Below are positions 25,021 through 33,033 of a stretch of DNA of 52,972 bases, one piece after another; positions within the stretch are counted from its first letter, which is position 1, and each line of letters opens with the position of its first letter. The translations under genes were made by a program, and so were the position numbers. The stretch comes from Neobacillus novalis NBRC 102450 (GTDB taxonomy: Bacteria > Bacillota > Bacilli > Bacillales > Cytobacillaceae): assembly GCF_001591805.1 (NCBI RefSeq), contig NZ_BCVP01000041.1, forward strand, positions 1 to 52,972, given 5' to 3'. The notes below the pieces were generated by a model that ran no database searches, was not told where the DNA came from, and saw only the letters and a program-made list of their open reading frames with translations.

Positions 25021-26112
25021 ATGGAAAATGAAAAAATCATAAAGCATTTAGACAATGCTTTGGAAAAGCAGATCCCAGATGTATGGGATGAGTTGAATAA
25101 AAAAATCGATCAGTTAGGAGATAATTCTATGACCATAAGTAAGAAAAAATCCTTTTCAAGAAGGATATTACTTACGGCTGCAGCATGTTTGATTGCGGCA
25201 TCTTCCCTGGCTTTTTCACCAGTAAGAGCGGCGATCCAAAACGTTTACGATAAAATTTTCTCAAGCGAACATATCGATGATAGTGGATTAAAATCCGCCC
25301 TTATAAATGGATTGGGCCAAGAAATCAACAAAATCTACTATGATAAAGATCACGATATTACCGTTCATTTTAATAGTATCCTGATGGATGACAAGGAAGC
25401 CAAGCTTTTGGTTACATTTGAGAGCAAGAAAACTAATTTGAAAAACTATTACCTTGATCTTTTTGAAGGCTTTACTTCCATGAACCTAGTGGTAGGCAAT
25501 GAGGAAAGGAAATTGAAAAATATCGGCTGGGGCAGCCATTATTACGATGAGAAGGCGAACAAAGTGGCAGAAGCGCTCTCGTTCGAATCCATCAGCACTT
25601 TCCAAGGGGATGAAGTCCATTTAAAATTGAAAGACTTGACCATTCATGGAAATAATGGGGCAAGCCGTGTAGAAACCGTTTGGCCACTTGATTTCAAGCT
25701 CTCGAAAGAAGCGGTTGGTGGTCGCGAAACCTTTGATGTGAGTAAAGAGTTTACATTTAAAAATGAAACTTATCAAGTAAAGCGAGTGGAATTTTCTCCA
25801 CTTGAAACAAGGGTGGTCGTCACTGGCACGGACATTAAACCACATATCGAAAACGGTGTGGCCTACGATGTGTTCAGCAAACTCCAACTGCAATTCTTAA
25901 ATGCCAGAAAAATTGATAAAGAAAAAGGGTATACTGTCGATTACAAAAAGTCTGGTGTATTCTTAAATTCGGCCGGCAAAATGGCCGACCCAATCTTCAG
26001 CAAGGCGGAAGCAGACGGACCGCGTGACCAATACGTCCTCTATTTCGCCCCAATCAAAGACCGCCAAAACTGCATCCTTCAAGTGGGCGATTTAAAAATT
26101 AAATTAAGATAA
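25021..26112 (+). CDS. DUF4179-type anti-sigma membrane protein
   Basis: A 363-residue protein paired with the ECF sigma gene. Residues 1-50 are cytosolic and charged; RRILLTAAACLIAASSLAF (about 49-67) is the single membrane segment; then SPVRAAIQNVYDKIF and a large outer domain of the DUF4179 kind (GLGQEINKIYYDKDHDITVH). The layout is that of RsiV/RsiX-like or DUF4179 anti-sigma proteins in Bacillaceae. It would hold the sigma factor at the membrane until a signal is sensed outside. Ends at a good terminator. Confidence 0.75.
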   Translation: MENEKIIKHLDNALEKQIPDVWDELNKKIDQLGDNSMTISKKKSFSRRILLTAAACLIAASSLAFSPVRAAIQNVYDKIFSSEHIDDSGLKSALINGLGQEINKIYYDKDHDITVHFNSILMDDKEAKLLVTFESKKTNLKNYYLDLFEGFTSMNLVVGNEERKLKNIGWGSHYYDEKANKVAEALSFESISTFQGDEVHLKLKDLTIHGNNGASRVETVWPLDFKLSKEAVGGRETFDVSKEFTFKNETYQVKRVEFSPLETRVVVTGTDIKPHIENGVAYDVFSKLQLQFLNARKIDKEKGYTVDYKKSGVFLNSAGKMADPIFSKAEADGPRDQYVLYFAPIKDRQNCILQVGDLKIKLR

Positions 26113-26121
26113 AATGGGAAG

Positions 26122-26151
26122 CTGTCTCAAAGTATTTGGGGCAGTTTTTTT
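26122..26151 (+). terminator. Terminator of DUF4179 operon
   Basis: CTGTCTCAAA (26122-26131), loop GTA, TTTGGGGCAG (26135-26144), then seven Ts. Confidence 0.85.
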
Positions 26152-26293
26152 GGGGGTTAATGTATCAATGTTATGCGAATTATCAGGCATTGCAAAAAAG
26201 TTACCGGACAAGGGTCTAAAATCCCCTATAAGACGTTTAGGTTCAAGCCTAAGCGTTTTTTTGATAATTAGCCCTTAAAGATTTTGAAATAAT

Positions 26294-26390
26294 GTACTTA
26301 AAGTAATGGGTGCAAGAGTTTAACAAGGGGGGTGCTTCGGCAGCCCCCTTTCCTTATTGAGCTAACGTTGCAGGTTAGTGCAAGAAGAAG
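26294..26390 (+). repeat. Dispersed repeat, copy 4 (complete)
   Basis: Complete layout: TACTTAAAGTAATGGGTGCA, AGAGTTTAACAAGG, a GGGGGGTGC/GCAGCCCCC hairpin, CTTATTGAGCTAACG and TTGCAGGTTAGTGCAAGAAG. It lies in the 403-base spacer 26113-26515, where I see no gene; a small hairpin CTTTCA/TGAAAG with a T tract is at 26500-26524. Confidence 0.7.
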
Positions 26391-26515
26391 TTGTTTATTA
26401 ACTTCGCAATTGACGAAAAAGACGACAATTAGGGAACCTCTTAAATTTGATGTTCATTATCATTACTATCAAATTAAAGACTAGAAGGTATTAGTGATTC
26501 TTTCAACAATGAAAG

Positions 26516-26749
26516 CTATTTTTTTCTAGAAATAATGAAATCAATAAGTTTTACTACAAATAATGCTAAAACAAAATATACATTATTCACGATGGTTTTA
26601 TGTTCATACAGTCCAAGAAGATTAATGATCGAGAGTAACAATAATAAACTATACAACGTTAAAAAGACAATTGAAATTGGTTTTGAATGGGTTCTTGTTT
26701 CTCTTTTTTCGAAAAAAAGACTAATTATTTCTTCTATATAGGATTTCAA
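26516..26749 (-). CDS. Small two-helix membrane protein
   Basis: A 77-residue minus-strand protein with two hydrophobic stretches (SIVFLTLYSLLLLLSIINLL about 26-45; VYFVLALFVVKLIDFII about 57-73) and a basic end. TTG 26749 is preceded at 8 bases by GGGAGG, a strong ribosome site, which favours this frame over the overlapping plus-strand frame at 26535. Not recognised. Confidence 0.55.
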   Translation of the reverse strand: MKSYIEEIISLFFEKRETRTHSKPISIVFLTLYSLLLLLSIINLLGLYEHKTIVNNVYFVLALFVVKLIDFIISRKK

Positions 26750-26790
26750 GTTTTATGCCTCCCGGATTATATAAAATAATTCACTATAGC

Positions 26791-26817
26791 AAAAAAAAAG
26801 AAAGAGCCCAGGGCTCT
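26791..26817 (-). terminator. Terminator of the 26847-27113 gene
   Basis: On the minus strand AGAGCCC-T-GGGCTCT is followed by TTCTTTTTTTTT. Clear intrinsic terminator. Confidence 0.8.
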
Positions 26818-26846
26818 AGGTAAATATAAATTTAATTAAATGCTTG

Positions 26847-27113
26847 TTAATCAGCAGGATGGTACCTGGCGTAATAAGGAAAAATTAACACATCTAGAAT
26901 TATCAAAAGTAAGGATAAAGGCCATGGGAGTAGTAGGACAGAAAATAGTAAAAGTGGAGTTAATAATCCATTCAATAGTCGAACATATACCATTAGTATA
27001 TGTTTAGTATGACACTTGCTGCAGTATACTCGATTAAAAATATTAAAAAAAGATATAAATATTTCTTTATATGTGAATTGATGATTACAAACTTTACATT
27101 TTTGAATGCCCAT
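26847..27113 (-). CDS. TIGR04104-like zinc-ribbon membrane protein
   Basis: An 88-residue protein with two CxxC pairs, CKVCNHQFTYKE (residues 6-9) and YCSKCHTKH (about 31-34), followed by two hydrophobic segments (about 46-62, 65-80). This matches the small Bacillaceae family annotated as TIGR04104 putative zinc finger proteins (cxxc_20_cxxc). GGAGG lies 6 bases before the ATG. Function unknown; probably a small membrane-anchored metal-binding protein. Confidence 0.75.
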   Translation of the reverse strand: MGIQKCKVCNHQFTYKEIFISFFNIFNRVYCSKCHTKHILMVYVRLLNGLLTPLLLFSVLLLPWPLSLLLIILDVLIFPYYARYHPAD

Positions 27114-27829
27114 ATTAATCCTCCATTTGGAAATAATGACAAGTTTAACATTACAATAATACCAAATTAATGATAATTTGTATCTAACTTTTATTTCAGA
27201 AATTATAGATTATCACGAAGAGAATTACCAAGGGCCATGTGAAAAAGTGGATACAAAGGAAAAAATAATATTACGTCTTACGAGAAAAATGTGATCTAAA
27301 AGAGAGGGGGCTAATGCGGATTTTCTTATTTAACTATATGGCAGTTATATACAGTATGTATTTCTACCGTATTCAACGTATGTAATGATACAAAAATGAC
27401 CAGATTTCTAACTTTGTGAACTTATTATATACAGGTAGTTTTTATAGTATTTAACGTATTCAAAGGTAAGGAAATAGGCATGTCTAACAGGGGAAAGATA
27501 CAACCTTGAAGTATAGTGTGGAAGTGTATTCCTTCTACACTATACTTCAAGGCTAGTAAGCGAAAGCGCGGTAGGGATGAAGGATAGACTAGTTGCCTGA
27601 TAAAAAACTGCTTCAGCATTCAGGATGAAGTGTACCCATAGAGGGCTAAATCAAGTCCTTAAAAGGTTGTATCTATGACTACATGTAATCAACGATAAAA
27701 GGTGCATTCTATTAACCTTTTTTAATAGATACTGTATATAACTGCCCGTTACTTGAAGAAGGGAAAAAGTCCTCTTTTGTTGAAATAAAGGATTGGGCAA
27801 GAATGAATAATAAGAAGAGGGTGTTGTAA
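27114..27829. other. 716-base stretch without a convincing gene
   Basis: No frame here has both a good start and a protein-like sequence. Its main feature is a perfect 16-bp hairpin at 27504-27552. Two imperfect AACGTATTCAA/CAACGTATGTA-like motifs occur at about 27375-27460. It may hold a non-coding RNA or a decayed mobile element. Confidence 0.45.
27504..27552. repeat. Perfect 16-bp inverted repeat
   Basis: CCTTGAAGTATAGTGT (27504-27519) and ACACTATACTTCAAGG (27537-27552) match perfectly; the 17-base loop holds a further GGAA/TTCC. No T tract follows, so not a standard terminator. It could be a mobile-element end, an RNA hairpin or a processing site. Confidence 0.7.
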
Positions 27830-28246
27830 ATGGATTTTGAGGAGAAAATCGTCAAACTTCGGTGGAAAGATGGCAAGTTTACAGAAGAACTGCTGGAAAT
27901 ATATGAAGAAGCACCAGATGACGAGGATTTCGTATTGTTAAAGATGAAACTAACCAATGAGGTTCTGAGTGTTAAAAGTGAAAACTGTTTTCAGGCATTA
28001 GAACAACTTCGACAATACCTTGAACAAATGAATATCCAAATTCAGTGTAATGGTGCAGCATTGAACGTTTATCCTTCTCCAATGGCACTTTCAATGGGTG
28101 TTGGACGGAAGGCATATATACTAAGTTTGGGAAGGCGAGCAAAAACAGATGATTTGGTTGATATATTTGAATGTGATGAAGATTTAAAGTTTGTTACTAT
28201 CAATGAACAATTGAAATTTTACAAAGATTGGTCGAATAGTTTGTGA
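27830..28246 (+). CDS. Hypothetical cytosolic protein
   Basis: A 138-residue acidic soluble protein with no signal peptide. GAGGGTG precedes the ATG. The centre contains LEQLRQYLEQMNIQIQCNGA, then the small-residue stretch YPSPMALSMGVGRKAYILSLG, and an acidic C-terminal part. I do not recognise the family. Its small size and isolation between repeats are like those of immunity-type proteins, but no toxin gene is adjacent, so I assign nothing. Confidence 0.65.
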   Translation: MDFEEKIVKLRWKDGKFTEELLEIYEEAPDDEDFVLLKMKLTNEVLSVKSENCFQALEQLRQYLEQMNIQIQCNGAALNVYPSPMALSMGVGRKAYILSLGRRAKTDDLVDIFECDEDLKFVTINEQLKFYKDWSNSL

Positions 28247-28253
28247 ACAAATG

Positions 28254-28347
28254 TACTTAAAGTAACGGGGGCAATAGCTGAAAATGGAGTTGCGACATGC
28301 AGCTCCTTTTTCTTGTTGAACTATTGGGGCAGGTTACTTTAAGAAGG
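28254..28347 (+). repeat. Dispersed repeat, copy 5 (complete)
   Basis: TACTTAAAGTAACGGGGGCA, an inner GGAGTTGCG...GCAGCTCC hairpin followed by TTTTT, then GAACTATTGGGGCAGGTTAC. It directly follows the gene ending at 28246 and would act as its terminator. Confidence 0.7.
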
Positions 28348-28412
28348 ATTACTTACATCAAGCATAGAATAATTAATGTTATGAAAAGTTTTTCTTAAGG
28401 AGTTACAAAATA

Positions 28413-28580
28413 ATGAAACCATTACATAGGTTTTTCCTGAATTTTTCGGTTTTCTTTATGGTAGGTTTAATATCTAATGCTATTATTAAACATAATCTAA
28501 ACGTCATTACAGCCTTTTCGGTGGCATTAGGATTATCTTTAGGTATTCTTCTTTTTGGGAAAAAAGTCAAAACAAAGTGA
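28413..28580 (+). CDS. Small two-helix membrane protein (55 aa)
   Basis: ATG 28413 with AAGGAG 10 bases upstream opens a 55-codon frame: a basic N terminus (MKPLHRFF), hydrophobic segments at about 8-24 and 33-48, and the basic end KKVKTK. The charge layout and ribosome site make it a credible gene. It is flanked by repeat copies on both sides. Not recognised. Confidence 0.6.
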   Translation: MKPLHRFFLNFSVFFMVGLISNAIIKHNLNVITAFSVALGLSLGILLFGKKVKTK

Positions 28581-28587
28581 TTTCTTA

Positions 28588-28677
28588 TTTAGCTAACGGG
28601 TGCTTGAGTTTATGAAAGTAAGGCTGTTGCGGCAGCCTTTTTCTTATTCGACTAACGGGGCAGGTTAGTTCAACAAC
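28588..28677 (+). repeat. Dispersed repeat, copy 6 (complete)
   Basis: AGCTAACGGGTGCTTGAGTT, an inner AGGCTGTTGCGGCAGCCTTTTT hairpin, then CGACTAACGGGGCAGGTTAG. The clearest copy; placed right after the 55-residue gene. Confidence 0.7.
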
Positions 28678-28721
28678 GGTATAGAATATAATTAAGAAAA
28701 GTAGCAGGGGGGAGGAGTTTT

Positions 28722-29177
28722 GTGGAAAATAATTTAGTTTTTAACATACCATCTTATACAGACGATAATTCAGCTTTTCCAAAACCTGTGCATAGGAATT
28801 ATGATTATTGGGTTCCGCTAATAAATCACTTTTTAGCAAAATCAGACACGATTGAAATTCATTGTTGGAATGAAGAAATTGATACTATTGAAGAAATTAA
28901 ATCTCTCCATATTGGAACATTTGAAATGTTTAAAGAAGAAAATATCACAATATTTAAGGGGAAGAAAACCTCTACTCTTTCAGATTATTTAATGAATAAC
29001 AATATGAATATTTTTGGTGAGTTCAAGTGGTTCACAGTTAATTTTGATAAAGGTATGGTGCCAGTGTTTCATTCAGGTCACTGGGGAACGGAATTCTTTG
29101 TACCTAATGCTATGGAAAAAGATATTGCAATTATCAAAAGTGTAACACCAACTGAAACAAGTTTTAATCAATATTAA
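28722..29177 (+). CDS. Hypothetical protein
   Basis: A 151-residue soluble protein starting at GTG with GGAGGAG 5 bases upstream. It begins ENNLVFNIPSYTDDNSAF and contains IEIHCWNEEIDTIEEI and WFTVNFDKGMVPVFHSGHWG. No membrane segment or known motif seen. It is a single-gene unit between repeat copies. Function not inferable. Confidence 0.65.
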   Translation: MENNLVFNIPSYTDDNSAFPKPVHRNYDYWVPLINHFLAKSDTIEIHCWNEEIDTIEEIKSLHIGTFEMFKEENITIFKGKKTSTLSDYLMNNNMNIFGEFKWFTVNFDKGMVPVFHSGHWGTEFFVPNAMEKDIAIIKSVTPTETSFNQY

Positions 29178-29190
29178 TACATTTCTTCTT

Positions 29191-29270
29191 CAAAAGGATG
29201 CAAGATTTAAAGATCTAGCTGTCATTTTTGGCAGCTTTTCTTATTGTACTAAAGGTGGAGTTTAAGAAAC
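29191..29270 (+). repeat. Dispersed repeat, copy 7 (degenerate)
   Basis: AAAAGGATGCAAGATTTAAAG, an inner AGCTGTC...GGCAGCT hairpin with TTTTC, then TATTGTACTAAAGGTGGAGT. Behind the gene ending at 29177. Confidence 0.5.
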
Positions 29271-29336
29271 ACAGTATAAATTTGGTATAATTAACATTAT
29301 CAGTAGTACGCATTTTATTTTAAGGGGGATGATTTT

Positions 29337-29846
29337 TTGAAAATAAAATCGATGGTATTTATTTTCTTGACTATGTTTTTTTTGGTTGCAGGTTGCTCAA
29401 CAAATGAAACAGTTGAAAGTAAGATAGTTTTACCCAAAGGTATTCCTGATTTTGTTAAGGTAAATGATTTTGAAACAATTAATTGGGACAGAAAAGCTGT
29501 TGAATTTGGTGATAGAGGAATTTTCGGAAATAAATATAAGTCAGGTGTTATTGGTGAAGAAATGAAAAGTTCAAACATCGAAAAATGGATGTGGCATCTT
29601 TGGGGAGTTAATAAAGTTGAATTAACCATTGTTGGCTTCAACAAAGAAACAAGAACGGTTCATCCAATATTGTTTGATAGGGATACGAATAATTGGTCCT
29701 GGACAAGAAGTGCAATGGGGGCAGTAAATGGAGCAGATTCACATATGCCTTCTAATGTAAAAGTTCCAGAGCCAGGAGAATGGGCAATATTGCTTTATAC
29801 TGATGGAAAATTATTTGATAAATTGGTTTACGAAATTAATGAATAA
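29337..29846 (+). CDS. Lipoprotein, hypothetical
   Basis: A 169-residue secreted lipoprotein with the signal segment MVFIFLTMFFLVAGC; the lipobox Cys is at about residue 20. The mature part is rich in aromatic residues (WMWHLWGVNKVELTIVGFN) and ends as an all-beta-looking domain (EPGEWAILLYTDGKLFDKLV). The TTG start has AAGGGGG upstream; the ATG five codons later is an alternative. A DUF4871-like lipoprotein is possible but I cannot confirm it. Confidence 0.7.
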   Translation: MKIKSMVFIFLTMFFLVAGCSTNETVESKIVLPKGIPDFVKVNDFETINWDRKAVEFGDRGIFGNKYKSGVIGEEMKSSNIEKWMWHLWGVNKVELTIVGFNKETRTVHPILFDRDTNNWSWTRSAMGAVNGADSHMPSNVKVPEPGEWAILLYTDGKLFDKLVYEINE

Positions 29847-29865
29847 TGAGTATGCTTTATTATTC

Positions 29866-29899
29866 TTCTTTCGCTAACGGGAGTTTAGTTGAAGAAGCG
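29866..29899 (+). repeat. Dispersed repeat, copy 8 (right outer motif only)
   Basis: TTCGCTAACGGGAGTTTAGT followed by TGAAGAAG. Short remnant behind the lipoprotein gene. Confidence 0.4.
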
Positions 29900-30023
29900 T
29901 CTTTAGCTCTTATTCCACAATCGGGCCATTTAATGGAATTAAGCAAAGTATTAATTATGAACGTTGCCTGGAAGTACATACTTATCTAATACAATCGGGA
30001 ATAAATAAAATTAAAATTTATAA

Positions 30024-30054
30024 AAGACTTACTAACGGATGGTTAGTAAGTCTT
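30024..30054 (-). terminator. Terminator of the AhpD-like/TetR operon
   Basis: AAGACTTACTAAC (30024-30036) pairs over 13 bases with GTTAGTAAGTCTT (30042-30054). On the minus strand the stem is followed by TTATAAATTTTAATTTT. Confidence 0.7.
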
Positions 30055-30070
30055 GTCTTAACTTTTTATC

Positions 30071-30649
30071 TTAAATTAAATGATACTGTTGTTTTATCAC
30101 TTCAAAAACATCATGTAAAATTTGAATCTTTTGTCGGCTTACCATAAGTAAAATTCCGCCCTCAATCATAGCAACAATGGATTCTGCATTTTTTTTCGGA
30201 TTAATTGATTCATCTAACTGATGATCCTCAATCATTTTCGTTAAAATATCAGCAACCGAGTCAACCCATTGTTTAAAGAATTCTTCAATTCTTACTCGAA
30301 ATTCCTCATCTTGTGCACTCATTTCAATTGCTAAATTTCCCATTGCACATCCATACTTGATTTCCATTTCTGCATGACTTGTCTCCGCCCATTGGAGCAT
30401 GCGATTTAACTTAGTAACAGGGTCATCTGAAGTATTCAGAATTCCAATTATTAACTGTCCTTCCCAATCTTTGACCAGATCTTCTACAACAGCTAATCCA
30501 AGATCTTGTTTTGATTGAAAATAATGATAAAATTGTCCCTTTCCTATATTTGTAGCTGTCATAATATCGCTGACTGATGTCGCTTGGTAGCCTTTTGAGT
30601 GTATGACCTCTCTAGCTATTCGTATGATTTCCTGTTTTTTGGAAGACAT
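30071..30649 (-). CDS. TetR/AcrR-family regulator
   Basis: A 192-residue regulator. The N-terminal helix-turn-helix (about residues 8-52: AREVIHSKGYQATSVSDIM, IGKGQFYHYFQSKQDLG) is canonical TetR; the C-terminal ligand domain is not assignable. It follows the AhpD-like gene by 13 bases on the same strand, so both are co-transcribed. Palindromes at 31385 (before the AhpD-like gene) and 31667 (before the OsmC gene) are good candidate operators. It probably responds to an oxidant or electrophile, judging by the neighbours. Confidence 0.88.
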   Translation of the reverse strand: MSSKKQEIIRIAREVIHSKGYQATSVSDIMTATNIGKGQFYHYFQSKQDLGLAVVEDLVKDWEGQLIIGILNTSDDPVTKLNRMLQWAETSHAEMEIKYGCAMGNLAIEMSAQDEEFRVRIEEFFKQWVDSVADILTKMIEDHQLDESINPKKNAESIVAMIEGGILLMVSRQKIQILHDVFEVIKQQYHLI

Positions 30650-30662
30650 AATAACTACGACC

Positions 30663-31316
30663 TCAATCTTGATAACTTTGAATCATATTCGCCATATGAG
30701 CATAGGATCCGCCAGCACGTACTGCGGAAGCTACCATGATGGCTTCCGCAAGTTCTTCACTCGTTGCACCTTGCTTGTCTGCATTTTTGGTATGAACATC
30801 AATACAATAAGGACATTGAGTAGCGTTCGCAACTGCAACGGAAATAATTTCTTTAAATTTAGTACTTAGGTTTCCTGCTTTTGTGGCTGCTGTACTAAAT
30901 GCTTGATAGCCTTTAAAACTATCTGGTGCAAATTTGCCAGATTGGCCTATGTTTTTTAAATTAGAACGTGCATAAAGTACATCTGATGCTTCTTTGTCTT
31001 TTGCATTGTGTACATGTGTACTATGGGTAACCGTACCACCTGCTTCGACTGCAGTAGTGACAAATACAGCTTCAGCTAATTCTTCTAATGTTGCACCTGC
31101 TTTTTTTGCAGCTTTTGTATGAGCATCAATACAATAAGGACATTGCGTTACATGGGTAATTGCAACAGCAATGATTTCTTTATCTTTTTTTGATAGCGCT
31201 CCATCTTTAAAAACAGCAGCATTAAAATCATTAAATGCTTTGAACTGTTCAGGTGCTAAATCCTTTAATTGAGCTAGATTTTGAATGTTTTCTTTTTCAT
31301 AAAGATTTGTCGGCAT
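30663..31316 (-). CDS. Carboxymuconolactone decarboxylase/AhpD-like protein, two domains
   Basis: A 217-residue protein made of two similar CMD/AhpD-like halves. Each holds the redox motif CPYCIDxHTK (about residues 56-65 and 163-172), with CxxC and the downstream His, and an ALSKKDKEII/NLSTKFKEII helix before it. AhpD-type proteins use the CxxC as peroxidase reductant. ATG 31316 lies 8 bases after AAGGAG; the TTG two codons earlier is too close. It leads an operon with TetR and sits near OsmC: a peroxide/electrophile defence role is likely. Confidence 0.85.
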   Translation of the reverse strand: MPTNLYEKENIQNLAQLKDLAPEQFKAFNDFNAAVFKDGALSKKDKEIIAVAITHVTQCPYCIDAHTKAAKKAGATLEELAEAVFVTTAVEAGGTVTHSTHVHNAKDKEASDVLYARSNLKNIGQSGKFAPDSFKGYQAFSTAATKAGNLSTKFKEIISVAVANATQCPYCIDVHTKNADKQGATSEELAEAIMVASAVRAGGSYAHMANMIQSYQD

Positions 31317-31384
31317 TTTCAAAACTCCTTTTAAACTTTTATGTTTAGTTTAACCTTAATTAAATAAAAAAACATGAATGTTTT

Positions 31385-31400
31385 TACCAACCGTTCGGTA
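31385..31400. promoter_or_regulatory. Candidate TetR operator A
   Basis: TACCAACCGTTCGGTA, with TACC/GGTA arms, 69 bases before the AhpD-like gene. Confidence 0.55.
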
Positions 31401-31666
31401 CATTTATGATAACACTATCTACTATTAGATATCAATAAAATTGTTCGTTTCACTTTTGTTCTGAATGGAAACATTATCCTGACTACCTAGATTTGGTTAC
31501 TAATTTCTAGAGTCTTAACCTCAGGAGAAGTAGAAAGTTGTTTTTTAATTACTTCATTTATCACTCAAAATTAAGAACGTGAATTGTTATTTGTCAATAG
31601 TACATTTTTTTAAGAAGGAAACTTTTTATTTGCCAACTCTTTAATGGACATGTTAGGGTAAATGTT

Positions 31667-31684
31667 GTACCAACCGGTAGGTAC
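31667..31684. promoter_or_regulatory. Candidate TetR operator B
   Basis: GTACCAACCGGTAGGTAC is palindromic at 16 of 18 positions and shares TACCAACCG with site A. It lies 113 bases before the OsmC gene. Confidence 0.65.
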
Positions 31685-31796
31685 TAGAAAGAAATTGTTT
31701 TTCTTATCTTTCCACGAATTGTTTTGGGCACCCATAGAATAAAAACATTCGTGTATTGGTAACATAAATAAAATTTTATTTTAAGGAGTGTTAACG

Positions 31797-32231
31797 ATGG
31801 CTGATATGAAAATTAATGTGAATGCTGTTTGGAATGGAGGGGTAACAGGGAATGGAACACTTAAAACAGAGAATCTTGATACAAAAATTGCTATTCCAAC
31901 ATCTTTGGGAGGCAGTGGTAACGGAGCAAATCCAAAAGAGGTTCTCGTATCTTCTGTAACTACTTGTTATACAGCAACACTTACGTTTGTGCTTGAAAGT
32001 AGAAAACTACCTGTTGTAGAACTAACAGTAAATTCTGAGGCAAATATATCTGATAATGAGTTTAAAATTACTCACTATCCGCATATCGTTTTATCTGCTG
32101 ATGCAACAGAAGAACAAATTCAATCCGCACAAAGAGCAACTGAAGCTGCAGATAAAGGATGCGAAGTCGGAAATTTATTGAAAAAAGCAGATGTTAAAAT
32201 AGAAATTCAAGGTAAGGTTTCTTCGAAATAA
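31797..32231 (+). CDS. OsmC/Ohr-family peroxiredoxin
   Basis: A 144-residue OsmC-like protein (SACOL1771-type). Seen: the N-terminal strand MKINVNAVWNGGVTGNGTL, NPKEVLVSSVTTCYTATLTF with the first catalytic Cys (about 57), and the second Cys in ADKGCEVGNLLKKA (about 122). Such proteins reduce organic hydroperoxides with thiols. ATG 31797 has AAGGAG 8 bases upstream. It is divergent from the AhpD-like/TetR operon and probably under the same regulator. Confidence 0.88.
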   Translation: MADMKINVNAVWNGGVTGNGTLKTENLDTKIAIPTSLGGSGNGANPKEVLVSSVTTCYTATLTFVLESRKLPVVELTVNSEANISDNEFKITHYPHIVLSADATEEQIQSAQRATEAADKGCEVGNLLKKADVKIEIQGKVSSK

Positions 32232-32259
32232 TCTGATTGATCAAAAGATGTAGTAATGC

Positions 32260-32322
32260 ATTTTAGACCTTTCAAATAAAATGGTCTTTTAAAATTAAGG
32301 CGGCGGTTATGCTGCCTTTATT
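32260..32322 (+). terminator. Tandem hairpins after OsmC gene
   Basis: AGACC/GGTCT followed by TTTTAAAATT, then AGGCGGC/GCTGCCT followed by TTATTA. The second resembles the inner hairpin of the dispersed repeats. Confidence 0.5.
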
Positions 32323-32369
32323 ATCTGAATTTTAACTCACTAGTAAAAACAATAGAGGGAGTGTGTCAA

Positions 32370-32702
32370 ATGGCAATGACCATTACAGAAAGGGCATCAG
32401 AAGAACTGAACAAAAAAATCGGGGATCAAAAGGGATATCTTAAAATTCGAAACGTAATGGAAGGGCTTGCCTGCGGGGCAGGAGTACCTACTTTGTTTTT
32501 TGTCCCATCCAGAGATGAAACCCAAGACATTCTATTTGAGACTAACGATCGTCCTGTATTGTTGGAGAAATCAGAGATCATTTTCTTTGACGACGAGGAC
32601 TTAAAAATTGATTTTTCGGAATCAGTGAACAGTTTTCAGTTAAAAAGCCCACAGCAAATAATAAATGGAAGAATGTCATTTATTATGAATAAAATAATTT
32701 GA
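32370..32702 (+). CDS. HesB/IscA-like iron-sulfur biosynthesis domain protein
   Basis: A 110-residue protein of the HesB/YadR/YfhF family: MTITERASEELNKKI at the start, LKIRNVMEGLACGAGVPTLF in the middle, and FFDDEDLKIDFSES. The fold is that of A-type Fe-S carriers, but the CGC end motif of IscA is absent and only one Cys is visible, so cluster carriage is doubtful. ATG 32370 lies 9 bases after GAGGGA. Single gene; role uncertain. Confidence 0.75.
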   Translation: MAMTITERASEELNKKIGDQKGYLKIRNVMEGLACGAGVPTLFFVPSRDETQDILFETNDRPVLLEKSEIIFFDDEDLKIDFSESVNSFQLKSPQQIINGRMSFIMNKII

Positions 32703-33033
32703 TTAAATCTAGTCTTCAACTCTTTGATCCTTCAATATACCAACCATTAAATCATTAGTTATTCAAGAAAAAGGAGCTTTTCTTTAATAAGAGGGCGTCT
32801 TTTTGTAATGCTCCAACACATTTAAGGGGAAATTCCATATAGGTTCCCGATTGTTGTTTTCTTGAAAATAAATTTTTTATTGCTTTTAAAATAGACATAA
32901 ATTATCACGACCTTTTGCTTTAAATTACTTGATTATATCACTTTTTATATAAACATGAAGAAAAGAAGCGGGATAGTTAAATCTTATAAGAGAGCACAGA
33001 ATACCTATTATAATTATGGGGATGGATTATTAA
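32703..33033. other. Spacer with short minus-strand frame and repeat-like hairpin
   Basis: GAGCTTTTCTTTAATAAGAG then GGCGTCTTTTTG (about 32774-32807) is similar, in inverse orientation, to AAAAAGACGCCTTCTTACTA then AAGAAAAGCGCC at about 44837-44870: a second small repeat family. A 47-codon minus frame overlaps it (32755-32898). Confidence 0.4.
32755..32898 (-). CDS. Possible small protein (47 aa)
   Basis: ATG 32898 follows AAGGTCGTGAT. The peptide begins MSILKAIKNLFSRKQQSGTY, an amphipathic basic helix, but its last 20 residues are read from a repeat-like hairpin. May be a short peptide gene or chance. Confidence 0.28.
   Translation of the reverse strand: MSILKAIKNLFSRKQQSGTYMEFPLKCVGALQKDALLLKKSSFFLNN

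Larger units (their letters stand above)
31323..31787. other. Regulatory spacer between divergent AhpD-like and OsmC genes
   Basis: Contains the two TetR-type palindromes (31385-31400, 31667-31684). No gene is convincing; a short minus-strand frame around 31480-31570 (INEVIKKQLSTSPEVKTLEI) resembles a gene tail. Confidence 0.4.

Noticed and set aside
26535..26741. 68-codon plus-strand frame
   Set aside because: The minus-strand frame here has a strong ribosome site and a membrane-protein pattern, so the plus frame is taken as a shadow.
27425..27619. 64-codon minus-strand frame across the perfect hairpin
   Set aside because: Start and composition are poor, and the hairpin explains the sequence better.
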